Positions 1 to 8,772 of a DNA stretch of 64,000 nt are shown here, piece by piece; the first letter of the stretch is position 1; each line of letters starts with the position of its first letter. This DNA is from Cyclobacteriaceae bacterium (GTDB lineage Bacteria; Bacteroidota; Bacteroidia; Cytophagales; Cyclobacteriaceae). The stretch is taken from positions 186,001-250,000 of the forward strand of contig JAEUUI010000007.1 of NCBI GenBank assembly GCA_016786585.1, written 5' to 3'. The position numbers and the translations under genes are program-made. Below the pieces are notes generated by a model. It was not told the DNA's origin and did not search any database. It saw only the letters and a list, made by a program, of their open reading frames with translations.

Positions 1-128
1 TCTTGACCGGAGATATGAGCTATTTGCATGGCCCATTGCTCAAATAGGCTGTCAATTTCACTTACGGATGGCATGCCAAATTCAATCGAGGCACCTGCGC
101 CTGCAACGATGAGTAGTTTTTTCTTCAT
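1..128 (-). CDS. SIR2-like domain protein, N-terminal fragment (cut by window edge)
   Basis: An open frame begins with ATG at 128 and runs off the left edge, giving 42 residues. Residues 5-21 read LLIVAGAGASIEFGMPS, the GAGAS-x-x-x-G-x-P signature of the NAD-binding Rossmann fold of SIR2-like proteins. In defence islands, SIR2-like proteins typically hydrolyse NAD+ to abort infection. The gene lies 90 bases downstream of the metallopeptidase gene on the same strand, so it either has its own promoter or is a distal member of the operon. The rest of the protein cannot be seen, so whether it is a stand-alone NADase or part of a multi-gene system is open. Confidence 0.65.
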   Translation of the reverse strand, partial: MKKKLLIVAGAGASIEFGMPSVSEIDSLFEQWAMQIAHISGQ

Positions 129-218
129 GAAAGATTCTGTTTAGACTAATGTTATTTAGAATAAATACTTTCATTTCGTTGAAAAACTCAAAAATGAAAA
201 AATATTTTTCCTTGATAA

Positions 219-914
219 CTACGCTAATAATTTCTCCAGCTTGTTTTTCCACTTCTCCCAATCTTTCATTTCTTTAGTCTGCAGGTCGAAGAATTTCTGT
301 GTGTGGTTGGGATGAACCAAGTGACATAGTTCATGAATGATCACGTACTCTATGCAAGCCTTCGGTGCCTTAACCAATTCTGGGTTTAGTATGATTTTAC
401 CTCTGGAGGTACAACTACCCCAACGAGTAGTCATTTCTTGAAGATATAGTCCACGCGGCTCCACTTGGTACTTCCTAAACTTTTGAATCAGCGGTTCAGC
501 AATTTCGGCAAACTTCTCCTTTGCTTTTTCACGATACCATTTTCTAAGCAGGCTTTTAACCTTAGACTTGTCCTTTGAAGTCACTTCTATGAACCTACCT
601 TTATAGGTTACCCTATTGCTTTTTCCAGAAAGAATCCTGAGTCGATAATTCCGACCTAAGTACAGATGACTTTCTCCACTGACATATCGCTTTGGTGCCG
701 ACTTAGGATGAAACGACAAAAAGAAACCCTGCTGCTTTATTATCCAAGGTGCTCGATGGCGAATCTTGTCTTTTATTCTTTCGAGCGGTGTGTCAATTGG
801 TGCTGTAGCCAAAACTTCCATATCAGGCGTCACGGTAATACCTAACGACTTTCGTTTAGCAAACTTAACTTGAAACTTAATTTGCTTCGATCCAAAATCT
901 ATTGATGCTGTCAT
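219..914 (-). CDS. YgjP-like zinc metallopeptidase (DUF45/SprT-like)
   Basis: This 231-residue protein carries the family hallmark TRWGSC near residues 163-168, followed by the zinc motif HELCH at 194-198 and a third likely ligand His204. YgjP-like (DUF45) proteins are gluzincin-fold metallopeptidases that often travel at the end of type I restriction operons. Their substrate is unknown; processing or clearing of HsdR is sometimes suggested. The start overlaps the hsdR stop by one base (position 914), so it is very likely translated together with hsdR. No signal peptide or membrane segment is seen, so a cytoplasmic location is expected. Family assignment is firm; the role in this operon is inference. 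Confidence 0.85.
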   Translation of the reverse strand: MTASIDFGSKQIKFQVKFAKRKSLGITVTPDMEVLATAPIDTPLERIKDKIRHRAPWIIKQQGFFLSFHPKSAPKRYVSGESHLYLGRNYRLRILSGKSNRVTYKGRFIEVTSKDKSKVKSLLRKWYREKAKEKFAEIAEPLIQKFRKYQVEPRGLYLQEMTTRWGSCTSRGKIILNPELVKAPKACIEYVIIHELCHLVHPNHTQKFFDLQTKEMKDWEKWKNKLEKLLA

Positions 915-3900
915 TACTTATACCTCACTTTGGCAACATCAATACATCTTGAGGCAATGGTGTCCATATCACCGAAACTCAATTCTATTTTGTATTTGTC
1001 GCGGACTTCATCAATAAGGTAATCTCCGATTTCAATGGCTAGTTTACCAGTCAAGTTCGATTTATTTTGCCAATCGATTATCGGTTTACCGTCATCCAGT
1101 ACCACAAGTTTTATCATCTCATCAATCCGCAGTGCAGCTTCGGTAGAGATTTGCTTTCTCACTTGAGCATCCCGAAGCTTTGTTGTAAGTGATTCCATTG
1201 TCAAACCAAAGAATGCTTTAGCTGCATCTCTGTTTTGCAAAACTTCGGGGATTTCGGAATCTGTGTGAGACAACACGGAGTTCATGATGTCCTGAACTTT
1301 GTTTAAGTACTGCGCTTCAGTTATCCGCTTCAGTTCGTAGTCGCTAATGGCTTGCTTCAGCATCTCAGAAAATTTCTTGTAGAAGGCTGGGTCTTCTTCC
1401 ATTTTTTCATTGATATGTTTAGCGGTCCGCGATGCGATCTTATCAGCCTTTGCCGCTTTACCCAGGGTGTTCTCTACTTCTTGCTGAAATTTCTCCTTGT
1501 CGAATATGTTCACCAGCTCGGTAATTTTTGTCACCGCGTCTGTTGTAATGTGTGTATCAATTAGCTTCTGAATTTGACTCTCATATTGTTTGTAGTCAAT
1601 TTCATCCGAGTAACGTTCTACAACTGCGGTTCGTAATCCAATAAACATAGAGAGATCATCTTTGTATCGGATGATCGTCTTCTCGTCTGTTTCCTTGTGA
1701 AACTGCAAGGACGAAAGCGCGACTTTGAATGCTTTAGCGAATGCTGTCAATTTTTCGTAGAATACAGCCCTTAATGCTTCGTCTCGTAGCAATTGTTGGT
1801 AAGCTTCAGCATCTCGCTTATTCTTGATTGATTTAAAGATATCCCAAAGTTCTGAATGCTTTTGGGGTAATTTCTTCACTTCATCTTGAATATTAGCTAA
1901 CGTTCCAACTAAGTCATCCGGATCGAATTCAGCAAACGAAGAATACTTTTCTATTGCAGTGTCCAATTCCCCAAGAACGCCATAGTAATCAATAATATAT
2001 CCAAACTCCTTATCAGGATAAACCCTGTTTACTCGCGCAATTGCTTGCAACAGAGTATGCTCTTTGAGTCCGCGCGTAAGGTAAAGTACCGTATTTTTTG
2101 GTTCGTCAAATCCTGTTAACAGTTTGTCAACAACGATTATGATTTCAGGATCACTTTGATTCTTAAATCTGCTGATGATATTTTTCTCGTACTTTTTCGG
2201 GTTGCCATGCTCATTCATCATTTTGTCCCAAAACTTTTTCTCTCTTTCACTGGACTTAGCGAAAGCGCTGTCTTCACCTTCTCTTTCATCGATGGGTGAG
2301 ATCAATACTTCACTGGAAACAATTCCGATCTCATCTAGGAACTCTTTATACCTGATGGCGTTGATTTTTTTGTCGCATACCAACTGCGCTTTGAATGGTG
2401 TATTCTTCCAGTTATCCCTGAAGTGCAAACTTATATTCCATGCAATGGCATAGATTTTTTGTTCCGCACCATTTAGTTGATCAGCGCGGCTGAATTTTTT
2501 CTTTAAGTCAGCTTTTTGATAATCAGTCAATGGCTCCGAGATCATTGAAAAGAAAGTGTCAATTGGATTTTCATTGACTTTCTGAATAGCGTGGCGTCCC
2601 TCGTAAAGCAATGGTACGACTGCTTTATCCTTTACGGCCTGATCAACAGTGTAGGTATCGATCATGCCTCCAAACTTGTCTGCAGTGTTTTTGTCCCTGT
2701 GAAACAAAGGAGTTCCAGTCATTGCGATATAGCAGGCATTGGGCATTGTCTTGAGCATATCCAGATTGAATATGCCGTGCTGAGTGCGATGCCCTTCGTC
2801 AACGAGAACGAAAATTTCGGATGAAAGCAATGGAGGTTTTATTTGTCTTACCGCCTTTTCGAACTTGTTGATAATGGTTGTGATTACTGCGTCACTGCTG
2901 CTTTCAAGTAATTCGACCAAGCGATTGCCAGTAGCAGCATTCTCAACAAACTTACCACACTTCCTAAAAGTACCTGTTATCTGGTCATCCAAATCAACCC
3001 GGTCTGTCACGAGGATAATCTTTGGATTCTTAATATTCTTCTCCATTGCAATGGCTTGTGCCAGCATCACCATGGTGAGAGATTTCCCGCTTCCCTGCGT
3101 GTGCCAGATTACGCCACCTTTCCTCCTACCATCAGGTTGAATCTCTTTTACTCGATTGATGGTCTTTTTGATCGCGAAGTATTGCTGATACCTTGCGACT
3201 TTCTTCACTCCATCGTCAAACATTACGAAGTTAAAAGCAAGATCGAGTAGACGTTCAGGTCTGCATAAATTATACAAGTACTCATCTTGTTTCGTTGGAA
3301 GAACATTTTCTCTTTCAAGCTCATCAAAATGCTTGCGAACATATTGAAAACGATCAACAAATATTTCTCCTTTCGCTGCCGCAGATAATGATTCGTTCTT
3401 GAGTTGATTAATATGATCGCGGTATTTTGACTCTTCAATAGGAGATTCAAACTTTTCCTCCCACTGCGACCAAAATTCTTCCTCAGTGGCATTTGTGGCG
3501 TAAGCGCAATTGTTGGTAGCGATACTCAGTACCAACTGAGAGTAAGCGTACAAATTTCGAATACCATCTTCTTGCTGACTTCTCAAGTGCTGCGAGATAG
3601 CCTGTTTCAGCGGCTCTTTCATGTCTGGTCTCTTGCATTCGATAATGCAAAGTGGAATGCCATTTACGAAGAGAACAAGATCAGGGCGATAATGATCTCT
3701 ACTATTACTTCGCATCACACTGTATTCTTCCGAAACATGGAAGACATTGTTCTTTAAATTTTCCCAATCAATGTATTGAAGTGTATAGCTTTTTTTATCA
3801 CCATCAACACTTTGTTCCAACGACTTGCCCAACGTGAGAAGATTATAGGCAGCTTCACATGCGGCAATGTATCCTTCATTCATCGGTAAGTCCTTTAAGG

Positions 3901-4141
3901 CCTGTATTCCCGCTTCGATGTTGGAGTCTGAAAAAATCATCTCCTTAGTGGAGCTCACTTTGCGTACATTGATCGCTTTTAGTTGTTTTCGAAGAACAGT
4001 CTCCAAGAGGACGTTTGTGAATTTGTTCCCGCGTAACTGCAATGCGTCCTCTTGCGAAACATAGTTGTATCCAAGCTTGCGTAACAAAAGAAGCGCTGGT
4101 ATTTGACTTATATGATCTTCTCTGAATGATGCAGTTTCCAT
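914..4141 (-). CDS. hsdR: Type I restriction endonuclease, R (motor/nuclease) subunit HsdR
   Basis: A large subunit of 1,075-1,087 residues with the usual HsdR order. The PD-(D/E)xK nuclease core is D166 with E180-C-K182 (numbered from the longer start). It is followed by an SF2 translocase with Walker A TQGSGKS at 360-366, the DEGH box at 460-463 and an ARVNR motif VI. HsdR cuts unmethylated DNA after ATP-driven translocation when complexed with HsdM and HsdS. An upstream ATG at 4177 would overlap the preceding gene by 25 bases; the ATG at 4141 is preferred because the typical HsdR N-terminus (SFREDHISQIPAL) begins just after it. hsdR is separated from hsdM/hsdS by six inserted genes, an unusual layout. 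All motifs look intact. Confidence 0.95.
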   Translation of the reverse strand: METASFREDHISQIPALLLLRKLGYNYVSQEDALQLRGNKFTNVLLETVLRKQLKAINVRKVSSTKEMIFSDSNIEAGIQALKDLPMNEGYIAACEAAYNLLTLGKSLEQSVDGDKKSYTLQYIDWENLKNNVFHVSEEYSVMRSNSRDHYRPDLVLFVNGIPLCIIECKRPDMKEPLKQAISQHLRSQQEDGIRNLYAYSQLVLSIATNNCAYATNATEEEFWSQWEEKFESPIEESKYRDHINQLKNESLSAAAKGEIFVDRFQYVRKHFDELERENVLPTKQDEYLYNLCRPERLLDLAFNFVMFDDGVKKVARYQQYFAIKKTINRVKEIQPDGRRKGGVIWHTQGSGKSLTMVMLAQAIAMEKNIKNPKIILVTDRVDLDDQITGTFRKCGKFVENAATGNRLVELLESSSDAVITTIINKFEKAVRQIKPPLLSSEIFVLVDEGHRTQHGIFNLDMLKTMPNACYIAMTGTPLFHRDKNTADKFGGMIDTYTVDQAVKDKAVVPLLYEGRHAIQKVNENPIDTFFSMISEPLTDYQKADLKKKFSRADQLNGAEQKIYAIAWNISLHFRDNWKNTPFKAQLVCDKKINAIRYKEFLDEIGIVSSEVLISPIDEREGEDSAFAKSSEREKKFWDKMMNEHGNPKKYEKNIISRFKNQSDPEIIIVVDKLLTGFDEPKNTVLYLTRGLKEHTLLQAIARVNRVYPDKEFGYIIDYYGVLGELDTAIEKYSSFAEFDPDDLVGTLANIQDEVKKLPQKHSELWDIFKSIKNKRDAEAYQQLLRDEALRAVFYEKLTAFAKAFKVALSSLQFHKETDEKTIIRYKDDLSMFIGLRTAVVERYSDEIDYKQYESQIQKLIDTHITTDAVTKITELVNIFDKEKFQQEVENTLGKAAKADKIASRTAKHINEKMEEDPAFYKKFSEMLKQAISDYELKRITEAQYLNKVQDIMNSVLSHTDSEIPEVLQNRDAAKAFFGLTMESLTTKLRDAQVRKQISTEAALRIDEMIKLVVLDDGKPIIDWQNKSNLTGKLAIEIGDYLIDEVRDKYKIELSFGDMDTIASRCIDVAKVRYK

Positions 4142-4152
4142 GTTTTTAAATA

Positions 4153-4857
4153 TTACCACATTTCTGGTTTGAGCCATTTCGCAAGGCTTGAATGTTCAAC
4201 GTTCGAGTATCCTTTTAACTCGCTCCTTAAATTTTCATATTGTATCTTGTCAAGAAGCGGATTGAGTAAGACAGTGAATGGTAGTCTGGTCGGGTTTCCG
4301 ATAGAAACCCTCAATCCATCCGCTGCAAATTGATTAATTAACTGTACTACATATCTATATTCACATTCGTACCTAAAAGAACTTTCTTTTCGAAAAGCAT
4401 TGAATTTTACAAGCTCCTTTTCAATATTCTGTGAATTTATAAGGTTACGATATTGAACTTTTCCGTAGGTCAACGCACGCACTGTTCCGACATTGAGGTC
4501 AGTTGGCCAAGACTTCTTAATGAGTTTATCGATGTCCTTCCTCTCAAATCGAATAGCGCAAACTTTCCTTTCACTTTCGGACTTAGAATAAACATCCCAC
4601 ATTGCGACCGATTCTTTATCAGCAAGATGCCAACAACTAATGAGTGTTTTTTTCTTCCGAGCTTCAATTAAGTCCCTATTCAATGTGGCGGACGTTAGAT
4701 CACTTATTAGGACACATTCCATCTTATCACCGAATTCGCTGGCGCGAGAAAACCAGATGTCGCCTGAGCTCATAAAGTCAATCGTGTACTTAAGTGACAA
4801 GAATTTGAACAAATACTTCTGTGTAATTTCCTTTGTATGGTAGCTCGTCCATTTCAT
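4153..4857 (-). CDS. DUF2971-family protein
   Basis: About 234 residues from ATG at 4857; a longer frame to 4881 would use TTG and overlap the kinase gene. The sequence has the DUF2971 pattern: an N-terminal KYLFKFLSL segment, then DIWFSRASEFGDKMEC, then ISCWHLADKESVAMWDVYSK and a hydrophobic CAIRF strand. DUF2971 proteins are soluble, of unknown biochemical function, and common in phage-defence and mobile regions. The gene sits between the kinase and hsdR with only a few bases on either side, so it is co-transcribed. It may be a substrate or partner of the kinase, but nothing in the sequence proves this. Confidence 0.7.
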   Translation of the reverse strand: MKWTSYHTKEITQKYLFKFLSLKYTIDFMSSGDIWFSRASEFGDKMECVLISDLTSATLNRDLIEARKKKTLISCWHLADKESVAMWDVYSKSESERKVCAIRFERKDIDKLIKKSWPTDLNVGTVRALTYGKVQYRNLINSQNIEKELVKFNAFRKESSFRYECEYRYVVQLINQFAADGLRVSIGNPTRLPFTVLLNPLLDKIQYENLRSELKGYSNVEHSSLAKWLKPEMW

Positions 4858-4864
4858 TGGTATC

Positions 4865-5962
4865 TTAATTTTCTCGTGCAACAGTTAGAATAGATTCAAA
4901 CGACCCATCATGACCATTATCCTTTCGCCAAGATTTGCCCGGTAATTTCCTCTCCAAAGTATGAACACCATTCTTTGTAGTAATTCTATACTCCGTTCCT
5001 GATTCATGAGAAATCAGCAATTGGCCGGATTCCCATAAATATGATGGACATGTTGAAGAAAGTCGGTGAACTTCCCTTAGAAACTCAGAAGCATTCTTAA
5101 ACCTTTTGGTATAATCCCAATGAAGAGCCTTATTCAAGACACGCTTGAAGGAACCGTCTAAGTATGCGGGTAGTGTCGAGGTGTCAATTAACTTCCCCTT
5201 GTATATTTTGGTCTTAATTGCTTCTTCCTGAAAGTCAAAGCGCTTTTGACCATTTACAATAGCATCCAGCTGTTTTTTTTCTTTGGCGGTCAACCACTTC
5301 AATGGTTCGTTTATTGGGAAAAACCCATTGAGCAACTGGAACATAATTATCCCAACTTGATAAATGTCAGATTGAAAATAATACCGCTTGTCGACTATTG
5401 ATTCAGGAGGTAGGTAGTACAAAGTTGCCTTGGATTCTGATGTATATCCATCAGCGGTACCGATCTTCTTTACAGCTCCCAGATCAGCAATAATAGGATG
5501 CATTCGATCAATATCCAGTAAAATATTTCCCGGCTTTAAATCTCGATGTACAAGCCCATGATTAGAGTGCATTTCGGTCACCCCAGCCAAAATCCCCGAT
5601 ATTAGCCTCAATGCTTCTCGTGTTGATATTGCTCGTGAATCAATATGGCCTTGAAGGTCTCCGCCTGAAATAAACGGTGACAGGAAATATGCATTATTAG
5701 GTTTGATAAACCTTAAGTCATGGATTTTCAGAACATTCGGATGATCAATTGCTCGAAGAATTACAGCCTCTTCTGAAGAATCAAATTGCGGATATGACCA
5801 ATAGAATTTAAGAACAACTTCGTCCTTAAGTTTCTTTCGAGTACCGAAATAGACCAAACCATTTAGTCCTCTTTTTACATACGTGTGAACATCGATGTCA
5901 GGATGTTGCCTGACATAAGCCCTTATCGACTCCACTCCATGATCATCATCCAAATCTGCCAT
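4865..5962 (-). CDS. Hanks-type serine/threonine protein kinase
   Basis: A 365-residue soluble kinase. Visible subdomains: a degenerate Gly-rich loop (RGLNGLVYFG, 31-40), the ATP-anchoring Lys52 in VVLKFY, the helix-C acid near 64-65, the catalytic loop HRDLKPGN at 139-146, the magnesium-binding DLG at 160-162, and PPES in place of APE. All catalytic residues are present, so it should be active. There is no membrane segment or PASTA repeat, unlike housekeeping PknB kinases. About 85 residues after the kinase core resemble no domain I can name. It starts one base after the DUF3010 stop. Kinases in defence loci (for example Stk2-type and those in BREX-related systems) trigger abortive responses; that role here is inference. 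Confidence 0.9.
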   Translation of the reverse strand: MADLDDDHGVESIRAYVRQHPDIDVHTYVKRGLNGLVYFGTRKKLKDEVVLKFYWSYPQFDSSEEAVILRAIDHPNVLKIHDLRFIKPNNAYFLSPFISGGDLQGHIDSRAISTREALRLISGILAGVTEMHSNHGLVHRDLKPGNILLDIDRMHPIIADLGAVKKIGTADGYTSESKATLYYLPPESIVDKRYYFQSDIYQVGIIMFQLLNGFFPINEPLKWLTAKEKKQLDAIVNGQKRFDFQEEAIKTKIYKGKLIDTSTLPAYLDGSFKRVLNKALHWDYTKRFKNASEFLREVHRLSSTCPSYLWESGQLLISHESGTEYRITTKNGVHTLERKLPGKSWRKDNGHDGSFESILTVAREN

Positions 5963-5963
5963 A

Positions 5964-6383
5964 CTATTTCGCGGTTAGAAGATAATAGGCGACATCAAAG
6001 GCGTCCTGCTGATATTTTTTAGAAGGCACTATTGAACAAGTGTTCTTTTTAAGAAATGCTTTTGTTGTTTGAGGGGCTACGAACTCTACATCAATTTTAT
6101 CATACAATTGTATGATGCCTTCAAGCTTGAATGACACTGGCGAAGGTGCCATCATTCCTTTACCATTCTCGTTTCGCTTGCAAATACCAATTCTATGCGG
6201 TTTGATTGTGTCAAACGCAATGTTGATCTGATTGCGAAATTGCTTAACATGGTTAGAATTGTAGATGTCTGTAATCTCAAACGTAGTACATTCATCAGTC
6301 TGAACGATATTACCACTTCCATCCTGCGTCAGAATAACAAGGATTGCTTCTTTTGATTTAATCTGAATGCCGAGTACTTTCAT
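5964..6383 (-). CDS. DUF3010-family protein
   Basis: About 139 residues starting at the ATG at 6383 (MKVLGIQIKSKEAILVIL); the longer open frame to 6479 would overlap the upstream gene and has no family-like sequence before this Met. The N-terminal strand pair, a middle segment ending in SFKLEGIIQLY and a downstream VEFVAPQTTKAFLKK match DUF3010 proteins known from gammaproteobacteria. Function is unknown; the opening beta-hairpin recalls RNase H-like folds, but that is only an impression. It lies 14 bases after the PycTM-like gene and one base before the kinase gene. Its presence between a Pycsar-like module and a kinase is odd. Confidence 0.65.
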   Translation of the reverse strand: MKVLGIQIKSKEAILVILTQDGSGNIVQTDECTTFEITDIYNSNHVKQFRNQINIAFDTIKPHRIGICKRNENGKGMMAPSPVSFKLEGIIQLYDKIDVEFVAPQTTKAFLKKNTCSIVPSKKYQQDAFDVAYYLLTAK

Positions 6384-6397
6384 AAGCAAAACCGATT

Positions 6398-6940
6398 TTA
6401 CTTTAACTTGATTAGCCAATACACTAAGAGAAATGGAATGGGAATTATCATTCCGACAAGCGTGATATTTAACGCCCAAAAGAACATCTTATATTTCAGC
6501 CAAGTGGTTCTTGAGTTTGCAATGATTTGATTTGCAATATCAGCTAAGAATGAATTCGATTCATCAGACTTTTCCGCCTTAGATCGCGTGTGAAGAATCT
6601 TCAAGTAGTCATCAGCATTGAATTTTCCAACATCACGAAAGAAAATTGCACTATGATCTTTGATAATGGCTTTGTCTATTGCCTTCTGTGCCTTTTTGCT
6701 TAGGGTAAGCGCTGGCATGAATGAAAAGAATGATACAATGATGCCAGCAAAAGCAAAAGATAGAAATATGTATGCTGGCAAAGTCAGCCTCTCACTGATA
6801 TCACAAATGATTGCTAAATTCTGTAAGACGCCCCAAATAGCTGCGCCATTAAAAGCTATGAGTACGCCATTTTTCGCTTCTGCGAATTTTAGCCACTCGT
6901 TTACATTAGCAAAAATAAATTTTAATCGCTCTTCCATCAT
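6398..6940 (-). CDS. pycTM: Pycsar-type membrane effector (PycTM-like)
   Basis: A 180-residue protein with three or four hydrophobic segments (about 24-44, 54-76 and 150-177) separated by a charged cytoplasmic stretch. The N-terminus, with NEWLKFAEAKNGVLIAFNG at about 14-32, matches the Pycsar effector (PycTM) family. In Pycsar, such proteins bind cyclic CMP or cyclic UMP made by the partner cyclase after phage infection and disrupt the inner membrane, causing abortive infection. The start codon overlaps the stop of the cyclase gene in an ATGATG arrangement (6937-6940), as expected for a cyclase-effector pair. Assignment rests on motif and context. Confidence 0.8.
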   Translation of the reverse strand: MMEERLKFIFANVNEWLKFAEAKNGVLIAFNGAAIWGVLQNLAIICDISERLTLPAYIFLSFAFAGIIVSFFSFMPALTLSKKAQKAIDKAIIKDHSAIFFRDVGKFNADDYLKILHTRSKAEKSDESNSFLADIANQIIANSRTTWLKYKMFFWALNITLVGMIIPIPFLLVYWLIKLK

Positions 6941-7983
6941 TTTAGTATTTCATCGACAATTGAATAATACACACCGCCACCGTAGACTTTTACATTAACG
7001 TCTTTGATGGGGTGGCTAACTTCTTTGTAGTAGGGTATCCTAAGACTTAGAGCTGATTGGCTAGATTTCGGTTTATAAATGCGTTCAGGGTGCTTGTTTT
7101 TTAAGACTGAGTAAACATTCTCGGTCATTAGAATATTGGGGATGTATATCTTCTGCTCTGGCAGCTTTTCAATTGTATGAATCTTTCCAGAATGCAATGT
7201 GAATCCATTTTTGTCTCCGTTTATATGGAGACTTTGAGTGATCTCCTCCTCGGTAAAAATCTTCTCCGTTAATGGGAGATAGTCAGGCAGAGGAGTTGGT
7301 TTTGCGAATTTTGATTGCGGATAAATGCTGCTAAATAAAGAACCAATACCGAGGCTTTTTGCATGATTCCAAGGCTCATACTTGACCTTGTAGTTCTGAA
7401 CCTTGATCTCCTTAGTAGCAGCATCTGTTAGTTTTGATGCAATATTTGCAGTGTCACCAACCCATACAAGATTCTTGTATTCAGACTGTTCTTCGTGTTT
7501 CTTTCTTATACCAGTTTTTAGAACAAGCATCTCACCGTAATCAATTCCGATCCCGACTTTAAAATCATCAAGTGCAACATACTTGGATAGAATACGAGTG
7601 ATCACTGTATTCATTAGTACAGCGCAAGTGAGTGCGTTTACATGGCAGTCCTTTGGATCAAAGACCACCATCACTCGATCACCAATTATATTTCGAACAT
7701 ATCCATACTCATCCGCTATTGTTGCCATGGCGTGAATAAAAGCTGAGTATATTTTGCCCAAGCGTGCCTTGTCGTTGCTCAGCTGCTTCGAAATCTTAGT
7801 GGAATTACGCATGTCCACCATTAGTACGCACGTTTCAATGGTCTTTCCTTTTTTGACGTCTCCAATTTTGAATGTTAGTCCCGCATCATTTCTTGACGGC
7901 ACAACATAGGAGCCGGTGGTTTCAATTTTGTTATTGAAAATATCCTTTACATCCGAGTTGATTTGCTCCAAAATTGCTTTCAT
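6937..7983 (-). CDS. pycC: Class III nucleotide cyclase, probable pyrimidine cyclase PycC
   Basis: A 348-residue soluble protein with one class III cyclase domain. Metal-binding Asp57 lies in VLMVDMRNST and Asp102 in IGDRVMVVF. The transition-state strand reads VWVGDTANIASKL with Asn180, but the expected Arg is Lys184. The N-terminal VPSRNDAGLTF and the MRNST motif are typical of PycC enzymes, which make cCMP or cUMP on sensing phage. About 150 residues follow the cyclase core; they contain no recognised domain. The gene overlaps the second cyclase by four bases upstream and the PycTM-like gene downstream, so all three are translationally coupled. Nucleobase specificity cannot be read from sequence by eye. 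Confidence 0.82.
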   Translation of the reverse strand: MKAILEQINSDVKDIFNNKIETTGSYVVPSRNDAGLTFKIGDVKKGKTIETCVLMVDMRNSTKISKQLSNDKARLGKIYSAFIHAMATIADEYGYVRNIIGDRVMVVFDPKDCHVNALTCAVLMNTVITRILSKYVALDDFKVGIGIDYGEMLVLKTGIRKKHEEQSEYKNLVWVGDTANIASKLTDAATKEIKVQNYKVKYEPWNHAKSLGIGSLFSSIYPQSKFAKPTPLPDYLPLTEKIFTEEEITQSLHINGDKNGFTLHSGKIHTIEKLPEQKIYIPNILMTENVYSVLKNKHPERIYKPKSSQSALSLRIPYYKEVSHPIKDVNVKVYGGGVYYSIVDEILK

Positions 7984-8762
7984 TGTTCAATGTGATTAGC
8001 ATAGAAGAAATATTTGTAGGAAATGCCAGCCAAACCTTGAATCCTTTCCTTGTTGTGATTCCAGTCGGGGACAACTTTACGGTTGTTGGTAACACCAGTA
8101 TTCGTAGGCACGCCTGCGTTAAGTCGTAGTCGGAAAAGATCGCTTATTGGTGTTCCGTCATAATAGTTTAAGCATTCGTTCTTACTAACTGACTCCAATC
8201 TGAATAACTCTGTTAGTGGTTTGCCGACAATTGTTAATTCTTTATAGTACTGACTCTTATTCTTAAAGTAGTTTATCTTTCCTATGTGAAAAGCCACTTT
8301 ACTTGAAAATGGCGAACTCTCAGTAGCAAGGATGATCTCCTTCGCACATTCATGAGATTTATTGATTATTTCTAACTGCGAGCCTTTGATGAACGGTGGG
8401 CCAAAAACACAGATGATTCCATCCCCAATTACTTTGTCAATTTCTCCACCATGTTTATAAATAATGGTTATCACTAAGTCATAGTATTCATCAAAAAATG
8501 CACTTAGCTTACTCCCTTTCAATGATGGAAAGCGTGTTGAGAAGTTGCAAATATCAATGAAGAGCAAAGCAACTTCAGCGTCCAATCCATACTCAAAATG
8601 AGTTGCATAGTCCGGTCCCATTTCAATGATGGAATTTTGAATTGCTTTCTCAATTTTATCGGGATCAAAAGCTTCATTCATCGAAGCAAGAGAGGATTTC
8701 ACTATAGGCGAGTCCTTTTCGTACTTGATATTTAGATGCTTTATAAGTTCAAGATTTGCCAT
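7980..8762 (-). CDS. Second class III nucleotide cyclase-like protein
   Basis: A 260-residue protein with a class III cyclase domain. Asp70 in LFIDICNFS and Asp114 in VIGDGIICVFG are the two metal ligands. The transition-state strand is altered: LTIVGKPLTELFRLE keeps the Arg but replaces the usual Asp by Lys and Asn by Thr. The first 60 residues look helical. It overlaps the PycC-like gene by four bases. Known Pycsar systems are usually one cyclase plus one effector, so a second cyclase is unusual; it might be a paralogue with its own product, a regulatory subunit, or one half of a heterodimer with the neighbour. The cyclase fold is clear; activity is uncertain. Confidence 0.75.
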   Translation of the reverse strand: MANLELIKHLNIKYEKDSPIVKSSLASMNEAFDPDKIEKAIQNSIIEMGPDYATHFEYGLDAEVALLFIDICNFSTRFPSLKGSKLSAFFDEYYDLVITIIYKHGGEIDKVIGDGIICVFGPPFIKGSQLEIINKSHECAKEIILATESSPFSSKVAFHIGKINYFKNKSQYYKELTIVGKPLTELFRLESVSKNECLNYYDGTPISDLFRLRLNAGVPTNTGVTNNRKVVPDWNHNKERIQGLAGISYKYFFYANHIEQ

Positions 8763-8772
8763 TTATTGTCAA

